Origin: an uncultured Clostridia bacterium
GTDB taxonomy: Bacteria > Bacillota > Clostridia > Lachnospirales > CAG-274
Length of the DNA: 32,493 nucleotides
Direction of reading: 5' to 3'
Assembly (NCBI GenBank): GCA_947627425.1
Contig: CANQVZ010000023.1
Location: 1-32,493, forward strand
A program made the position numbers and the translations under genes. Below, piece by piece: positions 25,344 through 32,467 of this stretch; position 1 is the stretch's first letter; the number at the start of each line of letters is the position of its first letter. The notes beneath the pieces were generated by a model, which saw nothing but the letters and a program-made list of their open reading frames with translations, searched no databases and was not told the DNA's origin.

Positions 25344-25976
25344 TTAAATGCTGTTTTTTTCTATAAGCGCATTTATGCCCTCTTTTATTTTGCTGTGTAT
25401 CTCCTGTATGTCCTCCGAGGCGTCTATGACCTTTATCCTGCCCTTGCAGCGCTTTGAAAGCCTCACATAGCCGTCGTAGACCCTTTGGTGAAAGCTGAAT
25501 TTTTCGGCTTCGAGCCTGTCAAGCTCCGCCTGTTCCTTTTTTCTTGCAAGTCCCTGTTCGGGCTTGAGCTTTAAAAGAAATGTTATGTCGGGCTCCAGCT
25601 CGCCCACGGCGTGCTTGTTTATGTTCTTTATGAGCCTTTCGCCCATAGAGCGCGCAAAGCCCTGATAAACAACGGAGCTGTCCACAAAGCGGTCGCTTAT
25701 GACCACATCGCCCTCTCTTAATGCAGGGAGTATGACCTCGCTCACGTGCTGCGCCCTTGACGCGGCGTAGAGAAGAGCCTCGGTCATGTCCGTCATCTCG
25801 CTGTTGTTTCTGTCTATTATTATTTCTCTTATTTTCTCGCCTATGGGTGTTCCGCCCGGCTCTCTGGTGCATATGACCTTGTAGCCCCTGCCCGAAAGAT
25901 ACTGCCTCAAAAGCTCTATCTGTGTGGACTTGCCCGCGCCGTCGGTACCCTCTATGGTAATAAACAAGCCTGACAT
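25344..25976 (-). CDS. tmk: Thymidylate kinase
   Basis: A 210-residue kinase converting dTMP to dTDP. The P-loop is FITIEGTDGAGKSTQ near the N-terminus, the substrate motif is VISDRFVDSSVVYQGFAR, and the lid region LARKKEQAELDRLE carries basic residues. AGGAGG lies five bases before the ATG. The gene starts only nine bases after the kduD stop, so its expression probably depends on the kduD promoter. Confidence 0.96.
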   Translation of the reverse strand: MSGLFITIEGTDGAGKSTQIELLRQYLSGRGYKVICTREPGGTPIGEKIREIIIDRNNSEMTDMTEALLYAASRAQHVSEVILPALREGDVVISDRFVDSSVVYQGFARSMGERLIKNINKHAVGELEPDITFLLKLKPEQGLARKKEQAELDRLEAEKFSFHQRVYDGYVRLSKRCKGRIKVIDASEDIQEIHSKIKEGINALIEKNSI

Positions 25977-25985
25977 ATTTTCCTC

Positions 25986-26747
25986 CTATCTTGCGAGCCA
26001 GCCGCCGTCAACGGCAATAGTAAAGCCGTTCACATAAGCCGAGGCGTCGGAGCAGAGATATATGACCGCGCCCATCATATCCTCGGGAGTGCCCCATCTG
26101 CCAGCAGGTATCCTGTCTATTATAGCCTCTGAGCGGTCTGCATCCTTGCGGAGCTGATTGGTGTTGTTTGTAGCCATATAGCCCGGAGCAATGCCGTTCA
26201 CATTTATGCCGTACTGCGCCCATTCGTTCGCAAGCGCTCTTGTAAGACCCAGTACAGCCGACTTTGAAGCGGCGTAGGACGGCACTCTTATACCTCCCTG
26301 ATAGCTGAGCATGGAGCATATGTTGACTATCTTTCCGCCCGTGCCCTGCGCCATGAATTCCTTTGCCGCAGCCTGAGCAAGAAAGAATACCACCTTTTCG
26401 TTTATATCGATCACTCTGTCCCATGCCTCCTCGCTCACATCAACGGCATCCTCTCTTGAGATTATGCCTGCGTTGTTCACGAGTATGTCTATATGTCCGT
26501 ATTTTTCCTTAGCCATAGAAATGATATAGTCAATTTTTTCGGTAGAGCCGAGGTCGGCTATTATTTCAAAAAATTCTCCGCCGTCGCCTTTTATAAGCTC
26601 TGCGGTCTCCGCGCAGCTCCTTCTTGCAACGCCGCAGACATTTGCGCCCGCCTGTGCCAGCGCCCTGCACATTCCCTGTCCGAGCCCCGTGTTTGCGCCC
26701 GTCACTATGGCTGTTTTTCCGTCAAGTTTGAATAAGTCGAGTATCAT
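25986..26747 (-). CDS. kduD: 2-dehydro-3-deoxy-D-gluconate 5-dehydrogenase
   Basis: A 253-residue SDR, exactly the length of E. coli KduD, which reduces 3-deoxy-D-glycero-2,5-hexodiulosonate to 2-keto-3-deoxygluconate in pectin and glycosaminoglycan uronate breakdown. Motifs: TGANTGLGQGM, NNAGIISREDA, SMLSYQGGIRVPSYAASKS with the catalytic Tyr and Lys, IAPGYMATNNT, and the terminal FTIAVDGGWLAR. The last three are strongly KduD-like. The start at 26747 has GGAGGA eight bases upstream. Oddly, no kduI, KDG kinase or transporter is adjacent; instead it heads the tmk-holB operon. Related gluconate 5-dehydrogenases are the alternative. Confidence 0.9.
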   Translation of the reverse strand: MILDLFKLDGKTAIVTGANTGLGQGMCRALAQAGANVCGVARRSCAETAELIKGDGGEFFEIIADLGSTEKIDYIISMAKEKYGHIDILVNNAGIISREDAVDVSEEAWDRVIDINEKVVFFLAQAAAKEFMAQGTGGKIVNICSMLSYQGGIRVPSYAASKSAVLGLTRALANEWAQYGINVNGIAPGYMATNNTNQLRKDADRSEAIIDRIPAGRWGTPEDMMGAVIYLCSDASAYVNGFTIAVDGGWLAR

Positions 26748-26785
26748 ATGTCGGTTCCTCCGTTTTTTAAATGTCATTATCTATT

Positions 26786-26814
26786 AGTATAACACATATA
26801 AAAATTAAGTTCAA
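26786..26814 (-). promoter_or_regulatory. Sigma-A promoter for the kduD-tmk operon
   Basis: Minus strand TTGAAC (26809-26814), 17-bp spacer, TATACT (26786-26791). It is divergent from the regulator promoter; the two -35 boxes are only ten bases apart. Confidence 0.78.
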
Positions 26815-26824
26815 CAAAATATCA

Positions 26825-26853
26825 TTGAAAAACATTGCGAAATATGTTATTAT
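26825..26853 (+). promoter_or_regulatory. Sigma-A promoter for the DtxR-family gene
   Basis: TTGAAA (26825-26830), 17-bp spacer, TATTAT (26848-26853), with an upstream TG. The -35 and AAATATGTTATTAT segments are identical to those of the ftsH promoter. Confidence 0.72.
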
Positions 26854-26878
26854 TAAGTATAGTATGGAGGTGGAGGCT

Positions 26879-27271
26879 ATGGCAATACAGGAATCAGGGG
26901 AAAATTATCTTGAAGCTATACTCATAATAAGGGAAAGAAAGGGCTATGTGCGTTCCATAGATGTAGCAAACGAGCTGAATGTGTCCAAGCCCAGCGTGAG
27001 CAGAGCCATGTCCGTACTCAAAAGAGAGGGACTTATAGATATGGACGGGCTTAATCAGATACTTCTCACGGATGAGGGCGAGGAGATAGCCCAGACCATA
27101 TATGAAAGACACAAGGTGCTTACAAAGCTTTTTACCTCCCTCGGAGTCGATGAAAAAACGGCGGTAAAGGACGCCTGCAGGATAGAGCATGTCATAAGCC
27201 CCATATCCTTTGCCAAGATAAAGGAAAAATTTTTCGGACAAGCGGAGGATGACGGAGATAAAGAGAAATAA
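26879..27271 (+). CDS. DtxR/MntR-family metal-dependent repressor
   Basis: A 130-residue regulator lacking the C-terminal SH3-like domain, so similar in size to MntR. The winged helix has SIDVANELNVSKPSVSRAMSV. The dimerisation domain has ERHKVLTKLFTSLGVDE and ACRIEHVIS. The C-x-x-E-H ligand set there is like the iron sensors DtxR/IdeR (C102, E105, H106), whereas MntR has Glu at the first position; the N-terminal ligand position reads GENYLEA. The metal is therefore uncertain, with iron somewhat favoured. GGAGG lies eight bases before the ATG. It is divergent from kduD and 42 bp upstream of trxA. Confidence 0.88.
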   Translation: MAIQESGENYLEAILIIRERKGYVRSIDVANELNVSKPSVSRAMSVLKREGLIDMDGLNQILLTDEGEEIAQTIYERHKVLTKLFTSLGVDEKTAVKDACRIEHVISPISFAKIKEKFFGQAEDDGDKEK

Positions 27272-27313
27272 AATCAACTTTTATAGACAAAATAATATAG
27301 AGGAGGTGTTACA

Positions 27314-27619
27314 ATGTCTGTTGTAACAGTCACAAGTGACAATTTTGAAAAAGAGGTATTGGAAAGCAATAAGCCCGTGCTTGTGGATTTCTGGGCTGTG
27401 TGGTGCGGTCCCTGCCGTATGCTTTCTCCCGTGGTGGACAAGATAGCGGAGGAAAATCCCGCCTTGAAGGTGTGCAAGGTGAATGTGGATGAGCAGACGG
27501 AGCTTGCGCAGAGGTTCGGCATTATGTCGATACCCACGCTCATATCATTCAGAGACGGCAGACTTGTGAATAAAAGCGTAGGCGTTATATCTAAGGAACA
27601 GATACTCGATATGGTGTGA
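27314..27619 (+). CDS. trxA: Thioredoxin
   Basis: A 101-residue classical thioredoxin for cytoplasmic disulfide reduction. The active site is WCGPC (C31 and C34), the buried D25 is in LVDFW, and the cis-proline loop is MSIPTLISF. AGGAGGTG precedes the ATG. It follows the metal regulator by 42 bp with no clear separate promoter, so the two are probably cotranscribed, and ends at a strong terminator. Motifs and length are complete. Confidence 0.96.
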   Translation: MSVVTVTSDNFEKEVLESNKPVLVDFWAVWCGPCRMLSPVVDKIAEENPALKVCKVNVDEQTELAQRFGIMSIPTLISFRDGRLVNKSVGVISKEQILDMV

Positions 27620-27630
27620 ATGATATAAAA

Positions 27631-27657
27631 AAAGAGAGCCGAAAAGGCTCTTTTTTT
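27631..27657. terminator. Bidirectional terminator between trxA and the CPBP gene
   Basis: AGAGCC (27635-27640), GAAAA loop, GGCTCT (27646-27651), flanked by an A-run on the left and T7 on the right. Confidence 0.88.
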
Positions 27658-28633
27658 ATTGCATATGGTTAAAAACGGCGAGTCCCGCTGCCAGAACAAG
27701 CGTTATGACAACATAGATCACGAAATATACATCCACTATCTTTTTCTGCTTGCTTATGTTTGCTATTTCCAGCTCGAATTCGGACGCCTTGCCGTTGCCG
27801 AGCGAAAACATATAGTCTATGTAGCGTGTTCTGTTATAGCGCATAAATCTCCTTATTACAAACAGCAGTATGGGGAATGTGACAACAAAGAACATAAAGC
27901 TCACAAGTACAGCCATGAGGTTCTCCTTTGCGGTAGGCACGGCTGAAATGAGCTGCTCTCTCTCTATGCTTGACATGGCGCTCATCATAAGCTTTACATT
28001 CAATACCTGAACTCCGTTTATGAGGAAGTGCGAAAGCATGGATGAAAATATAGAATTTGTCTGCGCTACCAGAAGCGCGAAGAAAAAGCCTGCAACTATG
28101 GCGTAGCCCATCTGATAAAAGTCCATATGAAAAAGTCCGAACATAAGCGCAGATGCGGCTGCCGCCTTAGCTATGGAGCGCGACTTCATGTTGCTCAGTA
28201 TTATGCCTCTGAAGGCAAGCTCCTCGAATACCGCGGGCATGACTGCCATTGCAAACACCGCAAGCAGAGTGGGCATTTTGTTCATCGAGCTCAGCATATC
28301 GGCGTTTATGTCAGCCGAATAAAAAAGCGCCGTCACGGATGACACAAGAGATATGATAGGGCTTACGAGCAGAGTCAGAAGCGTTACATAGCCTGCATTT
28401 TTGAGCGTGAGCCTTTCATGAGGCACAACATCGGTCAATTTTGTCCTGAATATGATGCAGTAAAGCACAACGGGCAGAAGTATCATAAATACATCCTGAA
28501 GCGTGACTGCCGCTATCTCCGCCTTGTCGGAGCCTGCTGTGTTTGGGAGCGTATACGCCATTATAAAAGGCGTAAGAATTGTAAATATAATTAGTATAAG
28601 AGCAAATATATTAGCTCTCTTCGGTTTCAGCAC
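27656..28633 (-). CDS. CPBP-family intramembrane metalloprotease
   Basis: A 325-residue polytopic membrane protein of the CAAX protease/bacteriocin-processing (Abi, Rce1-like) family. The glutamate motif is VFEELAFRGIIL (EExxxR), the second motif is FGLFHMDFYQ, and the third His is in LSHFLINGV. The other helices are plain hydrophobic. GTG is the start, with AGGAGG nine bases upstream, inside the 3' end of the AI-2E family gene; the two genes overlap by 23 bp. The substrate is unknown; roles include bacteriocin immunity and membrane protein processing. Its stop lies within the terminator shared with trxA. Confidence 0.9.
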   Translation of the reverse strand: MLKPKRANIFALILIIFTILTPFIMAYTLPNTAGSDKAEIAAVTLQDVFMILLPVVLYCIIFRTKLTDVVPHERLTLKNAGYVTLLTLLVSPIISLVSSVTALFYSADINADMLSSMNKMPTLLAVFAMAVMPAVFEELAFRGIILSNMKSRSIAKAAAASALMFGLFHMDFYQMGYAIVAGFFFALLVAQTNSIFSSMLSHFLINGVQVLNVKLMMSAMSSIEREQLISAVPTAKENLMAVLVSFMFFVVTFPILLFVIRRFMRYNRTRYIDYMFSLGNGKASEFELEIANISKQKKIVDVYFVIYVVITLVLAAGLAVFNHMQ

Positions 28634-29816
28634 TGCTAATTTCCTCCTCGGGATATTTATTTGAGTACACTCTTTCTATGAAGTCAAACAAGAGCTTGAA
28701 TATACAGGCGGAAAGAGGCACGCCGAAAAACATACCCATAGGACCGGCTATGGCGCCGCCCACTATGATGGCGAACATAACGCCTATAGGCTTGAGACCT
28801 ATAGAATCGCCCAATATCTTGGGACCCAGTATCATGCCGTCGAACTGCTGTAATATTATTATGAATATAAGTACCCAAAGTCCCTTTATGGGAGATACGA
28901 GTATGGTGAGCAGAGTGACGGGCACCGCGCCTATGAACGGACCGAAGTAAGGTATCATATTCGTTATTGCTATTATTATTGAAAAAAGCAGGGGATAGGG
29001 CATATTCAAAATCACTGCGCCCAAAAAGAAGATGATACCTATAATGAGCGAATCGAGAGTTTTGCCCGTGAAAAAGCTGTTGAAGGTGTTGTTTATCATC
29101 TTCACATTTTTTATAGCTATTTCCGAGTGTTTTTCGGAGAATATGCACCTTGTTATCTTCTTGCCCCACGCAACTATTTTTTCCTTATCCGAGAGTATAT
29201 AAAGCGCTATTATAAGTCCCATTACAACATCCACGAGCGACGAGGCTATGCCTATGGCATGGCTCACGACCGACCATATCATATTGGGGAGATATTTTAT
29301 CCAGTTGGTGATGGTGGACATGATGTTGTCTATGCTTCCTATGAGTGAATTATATGCCTCCGTTCCCAGCACTATGTTGTTCTGTATAAGGAAGTTATCC
29401 ACCCAGCGCCTTATGCCCGAATAGTCAAAGCCTATGGCAACGTTTATAACATTCTGCACGGATGACATTATTTCGGGTATGATATAGGACACAATGCCTA
29501 TTATGGCGCCCAAGAGCACTATAAAGGCTATGGCTATGGACAGGAGCCTTTCCCTGCGCCTTACCTTTTCGTCGCCGTTTTTAAAGTATTTGAATTTTAT
29601 AAATACCTTTCTTTCCAGAAATCTTGTGCCTATGTTGAGTATATACGCCACCACTGCGCCGTATATAAAGGGCGAAAGCACATTCAGTATTATAGGCAGA
29701 AAATTTGAGACCTCAAGATTTTCCGTATATCTGAAGAATATTATGGCTATTATTATAACGCCCAGAGTATAAAGGCTTTTTACAAGATTATAATTGTTTT
29801 TAAAAAATTTTATCAA
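28611..29816 (-). CDS. AI-2E family transporter (PF01594-type permease)
   Basis: About 401 residues with roughly eight membrane helices. Features of the family include IILNVLSPFIYGAVVAYILN near the N-terminus, GLIIALYILSDKEKI in the middle, and the GPFIGAVPVTLL and GPKILGDSIGLKPIGVMFA segments before the last helices. Known members export AI-2 or exchange Na+/H+; substrate here is unknown. The best start is TTG at 29816, preceded by GAGGGTGA; GTG at 29825 is the alternative, and the much longer in-frame ATG at 29912 lies in AT-rich intergenic DNA. It is transcribed together with the CPBP gene. Upstream, 29817-30013 is AT-rich with no gene seen. Confidence 0.88.
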   Translation of the reverse strand: MIKFFKNNYNLVKSLYTLGVIIIAIIFFRYTENLEVSNFLPIILNVLSPFIYGAVVAYILNIGTRFLERKVFIKFKYFKNGDEKVRRRERLLSIAIAFIVLLGAIIGIVSYIIPEIMSSVQNVINVAIGFDYSGIRRWVDNFLIQNNIVLGTEAYNSLIGSIDNIMSTITNWIKYLPNMIWSVVSHAIGIASSLVDVVMGLIIALYILSDKEKIVAWGKKITRCIFSEKHSEIAIKNVKMINNTFNSFFTGKTLDSLIIGIIFFLGAVILNMPYPLLFSIIIAITNMIPYFGPFIGAVPVTLLTILVSPIKGLWVLIFIIILQQFDGMILGPKILGDSIGLKPIGVMFAIIVGGAIAGPMGMFFGVPLSACIFKLLFDFIERVYSNKYPEEEISSAETEES

Positions 29817-30013
29817 TAAGTTCACCCTCTCGCTTTTTATACTAAATATAATGATACACTTATTTTTACTTTTTTTCCATAGATATTGAAAAATGAAATA
29901 TATTTTTAACATTAGTTTGTTAAATTTTTGTTAAGCCTATAAATATTCCATAAAAATAATATAAATATTATATAAATTTTGGCTAACACGCTGTTTTTTG
30001 TACAATATTAACA

Positions 30014-30042
30014 ATGACAGCATAGTAATTTTGTTGTATAAT
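30014..30042 (+). promoter_or_regulatory. Sigma-A promoter for the YkvI-like gene
   Basis: ATGACA (30014-30019, one mismatch to consensus), 17-bp spacer, consensus TATAAT (30037-30042). The leader is about 90 nt. Confidence 0.7.
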
Positions 30043-30107
30043 TATCTGAAATGTGGCAGTATTTTAAGCAAAATATATAAAGTTGGTATAGATTTTGGAT
30101 ATTTAGA

Positions 30108-30133
30108 TTTCCGCATTTAGGCGGAAAGGAGGA
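30108..30133 (+). promoter_or_regulatory. Hairpin abutting the ribosome binding site of the YkvI-like gene
   Basis: TTTCCGC (30108-30114) pairs perfectly with GCGGAAA (30121-30127) around ATTTAG. The last three A's of the stem are the first bases of the AAAGGAGGA site (30125-30133), so folding could affect ribosome access. Confidence 0.5.
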
Positions 30134-30140
30134 GAGTCAG

Positions 30141-31310
30141 TTGACGGATAATAAGGGTAAAAAGGCTCTGGCGGTCGGTATCGCCTTTGTGGCGTTCACA
30201 TCACAGTTTGGCGGCGGCTTTGCTTCGGGCAATCAGATCATGCGCTATTTTGTGGACTTCGGCGCTTGGGCGCTGGTGCTCCCCATACTTTCGCAGGGAC
30301 TTCTGGCTTTGTTTTTCAGATACGGTCTGAAATATGCTTACAGAAATAAGCTCTATGATTACAGGAGCTTTTCGGACAGCTTTTACGGGAAATACAGTAT
30401 TGTGTTTTCAAATCTTTTCGAGCTGGTATATGTGCTGCTTGTGCTCTCTGCGACCTCGGCTGCCTTTGCCACGGGAGGCTCCGTGCTCAGGAGGCTACTT
30501 GGCATACCTTATATGCTTTGCACGCTTGCTGTAGGCGTATTTATATTTGCCGTTGCAACATACGGCACAAAGATAGTCAGAAGGTTCGCCCTTGCCATAT
30601 CCTTGCTTATAATAACGGGGCTTATTGCGGTGCTTGTGCCGTGCATAATAAGTCGGTGGGACACCATAACGGAAAACATAGTGTCCATGGCAGGCGGCAG
30701 GATGCCCGTTTCATCCGAACGCACGGGTGCATTTGCTCCCGCTCTTGTGAGCGCTGTGGTGTATTTTTCGTTTGAGCTTTCTACAATAGGACTTATGTAT
30801 CAGCATATAAAGCCGTGTACGAATGAAAGACAGATAGACAGAGCCGCAGTGTATATGTTCATAATAAATTCCGCGGCAACTCTGCTCACAGTCGTAGGTC
30901 TTTGCGCAATTGTCTATATGCCTGAGCTTATAGACAGCGAGACCTCAAGGCTTGTGGATATCCCTATGATGCTTCTTGCGGGACAGGACGGCTCTGCCGT
31001 GGCATTAGAGACCGTTATATCGCTTCTTATATTCCTTGGTGTGTTCTCAACGGGCGTAAATCTTATTTCGGGCATGGTGGCAAGATGCGTGAACGGCATA
31101 TGCAGGCACGAGGAGGAAAACAGCCCTAAAAGAAGGCGCTGGAGATTTTTATCCGCCGCATTTTTCACGCTTGCAGCCCTTGTTGCCGCCCAGACGGGAA
31201 TAGGCAACATAGTTCAAGGAGGCTATGCCATACTAGCCATAGCGTCGCTTATTACCGTGGTAATACCCTTTGCCGTGCATATGACGGTGCATTTTGTAAA
31301 AAAGAAATAA
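30141..31310 (+). CDS. YkvI-like membrane protein, APC-type transporter of unknown substrate
   Basis: A 389-residue protein with about ten membrane helices, matching the uncharacterised YkvI family (COG3949 type). The first helix holds the characteristic glycine-rich break FGGGFASGNQIMRYF, equivalent to the substrate-binding unwound helix of the LeuT/APC superfamily. Later segments include ATSAAFATGGSVLR and VFSTGVNLISGMVAR. The start is TTG, eight bases after AAAGGAGG; no ATG lies nearby. It is monocistronic, with its own promoter and convergent to the exported protein gene. An amino acid or other small organic solute is plausible from the superfamily only. Confidence 0.87.
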   Translation: MTDNKGKKALAVGIAFVAFTSQFGGGFASGNQIMRYFVDFGAWALVLPILSQGLLALFFRYGLKYAYRNKLYDYRSFSDSFYGKYSIVFSNLFELVYVLLVLSATSAAFATGGSVLRRLLGIPYMLCTLAVGVFIFAVATYGTKIVRRFALAISLLIITGLIAVLVPCIISRWDTITENIVSMAGGRMPVSSERTGAFAPALVSAVVYFSFELSTIGLMYQHIKPCTNERQIDRAAVYMFIINSAATLLTVVGLCAIVYMPELIDSETSRLVDIPMMLLAGQDGSAVALETVISLLIFLGVFSTGVNLISGMVARCVNGICRHEEENSPKRRRWRFLSAAFFTLAALVAAQTGIGNIVQGGYAILAIASLITVVIPFAVHMTVHFVKKK

Positions 31311-31312
31311 AA

Positions 31313-31339
31313 AAACAGATATGCCGGTGCATATCTGTT
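31313..31339. repeat. Left copy of a 27-bp palindromic direct repeat (former terminator)
   Basis: AACAGATATGC (31314-31324), CGGT, GCATATCTGTT (31329-31339) form an 11-bp perfect stem. It is identical to 31581-31607. Read on the minus strand a T-run follows, so this copy can still terminate the minus-strand gene. On the plus strand the T-run is missing. Confidence 0.9.
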
Positions 31340-31580
31340 CAGACTGTCAAAAAAGTACAATTTAACATGAAAAATGAAAAGTTATATGATTTGTATAATT
31401 AAAAAAGCGTCGCAGACTAAAATCCGCAGGAGGAATTCACTTCCTCCGAGGACAGGAACTTTTCTGTAATTTTGGTGATTTATTCACCAAAATTCAGAAA
31501 ACACGGCTGGTTCCTTCCTTAGTCTAACTGAAAGAAATGCAAGCATTTCTTTCAAGCGTGTCGATTTTATCGACACGCAG
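31340..31580. mobile_element. 241-bp hairpin-dense insert, MITE-like or small structured RNA
   Basis: It lies between two exact 27-bp direct repeats and has no credible ORF. A nested structure spans 31414-31525: outer AGACTAA/TTAGTCT; GGAGGAA/TTCCTCC (31429-31447); AGGAAC/GTTCCT (31454-31515), which encloses an 18-bp stem with one bulge (31460-31478 with 31484-31501). Two more hairpins follow: GAAAGAAATGC/GCATTTCTTTC (31530-31553) and GCGTGTCGAT/ATCGACACGC (31556-31578). A TATAAT at 31394-31399 could be a -10, but no good -35 is seen. Element status is inferred from the flanking duplication. Confidence 0.6.
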
Positions 31581-31612
31581 AAACAGATATGCCGGTGCAT
31601 ATCTGTTTTTTG
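31581..31612 (+). terminator. Right copy of the direct repeat, functional plus-strand terminator
   Basis: It has the same 11-bp stem as the left copy (repeat 31581-31607), here followed by TTTTTT. It would end transcripts of the YkvI-like gene that read through the insert, or an RNA made from the insert. Confidence 0.85.
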
Positions 31613-31624
31613 CTTTGAAGTCAA

Positions 31625-32197
31625 TTATTTCTTTATATCCTCTTCGGGGTACCAATCGCTGCCCCAGCGGATATAAGCCGTTTCATCCCCGGAGGTAAGC
31701 CTCACCATATAGGAGGATGTAAGGTTCGTTCTGAGTATGAGCACCTGTCCGTCCTTAGTAAGGTCCCAGTCCTCTATAACCTTATAGCCGTCTTTATACA
31801 GACTTTTAGGTCTTGCGCAGAGCATTTCAAGCTCCGTATCTTCATACATGGGCACTACCACCTGATAGAAATCCGCGCCCTTTCTGTGCTCCATAGGCAC
31901 CTTGTAATAAAGCTTGTCGCCGAAGCTGTCTGCTATTGTTTCGGCGTCGCCTCTGTCATAGACGGTCGCCGCAAGCGCGACCATTTTGCCCTTGCCGTCA
32001 AATATACCGTGCCAGTCATTGCCGTCCTTGTCGTAAGCGGCATAATAATTCTCCAGAATGGGGTCCTCCTCCGCTATCTGCTCTTTAAGAATTTTGTATG
32101 CCTTCGACTCCGTTGCCGCAAATGCTGTGACACAGCTCAAAGTCAGTATAATGCCCGCCAATGTTACAGTTCCCATAAACCTTAAAGCCTTTTTCAT
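31625..32197 (-). CDS. Exported protein of unknown function
   Basis: A 190-residue protein with a clear Sec signal peptide: MKKALRF, a hydrophobic core (about 8-25) and a likely signal peptidase I site after AFA near residue 28; there is no lipobox Cys. The mature part is acidic with many Tyr and Trp (LENYYAAYDKDG, DFYQVVVPMYEDTELEML, YIRWGSDWYPEEDIKK) and looks like a small beta-rich secreted domain. I do not recognise the family. The ATG at 32197 has AAAGGAG eight bases upstream; an in-frame start at 32215 would include the ribosome site. It is monocistronic. Confidence 0.82.
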   Translation of the reverse strand: MKKALRFMGTVTLAGIILTLSCVTAFAATESKAYKILKEQIAEEDPILENYYAAYDKDGNDWHGIFDGKGKMVALAATVYDRGDAETIADSFGDKLYYKVPMEHRKGADFYQVVVPMYEDTELEMLCARPKSLYKDGYKVIEDWDLTKDGQVLILRTNLTSSYMVRLTSGDETAYIRWGSDWYPEEDIKK

Positions 32198-32230
32198 AAC
32201 ATCAGCTCCTTTCATTGTACTTCTACAATT

Positions 32231-32239
32231 ATTATAACA
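32231..32239 (-). promoter_or_regulatory. Extended -10 promoter for the exported protein gene
   Basis: Minus strand TGTTATAAT (an extended -10, TGnTATAAT) lies about 34 bases before the start codon. The -35 region is poor (TTTTAT), as expected for extended -10 promoters. Confidence 0.6.
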
Positions 32240-32348
32240 TAATGTCCTCCAAAATAAAACCTTTTTTTACAATTTTATTACAATTTTTTTGTTCACATCA
32301 AAGCAGCTCAATACATAACAATGTAAGCGTTAAAACGGCTAAAAATTC

Positions 32349-32381
32349 AACCGTCCCAAAGTATACTTTAGGACGGTTTTT
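32349..32381 (+). terminator. Orphan terminator-like hairpin
   Basis: AACCGTCC (32349-32356) pairs with GGACGGTT (32371-32378), with the inner palindrome AAAGTATACTTT, then T5. No plus-strand gene lies directly upstream, so what it terminates is unclear. From 32240 to 32348 the sequence is AT-rich with no feature I can support. Confidence 0.65.
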
Positions 32382-32384
32382 GTG

Positions 32385-32415
32385 CAAAAAAAGAGCGTGT
32401 ACACACACGCTCTTT
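32385..32415 (-). terminator. Terminator-like hairpin, minus-strand orientation
   Basis: AAAGAGCGTGT (32390-32400), ACAC loop, ACACGCTCTTT (32405-32415). On the minus strand the stem is followed by a T-run, so it would stop transcription arriving from the right of the window. Confidence 0.7.
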
Positions 32416-32425
32416 ACAGCTTGTC

Positions 32426-32455
32426 GAAAAAGTCTAGTAAACACTAGGCTTTTTC
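32426..32455. repeat. 13-bp hairpin just upstream of the edge gene
   Basis: GAAAAAGTCTAGT (32426-32438) pairs with ACTAGGCTTTTTC (32443-32455) with one G-U. It lies immediately before the -10 box of the next gene. Such a hairpin could insulate the gene from outside transcription, as seen at insertion sequence ends. Confidence 0.6.
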
Positions 32456-32467
32456 TTAAATTTGTGG

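Noticed and set aside
31313..31607. CRISPR array, because of an exact 27-bp repeat
   Set aside because: There are only two copies, the spacing is 241 bp, the repeat is a terminator hairpin, and there are no cas genes.
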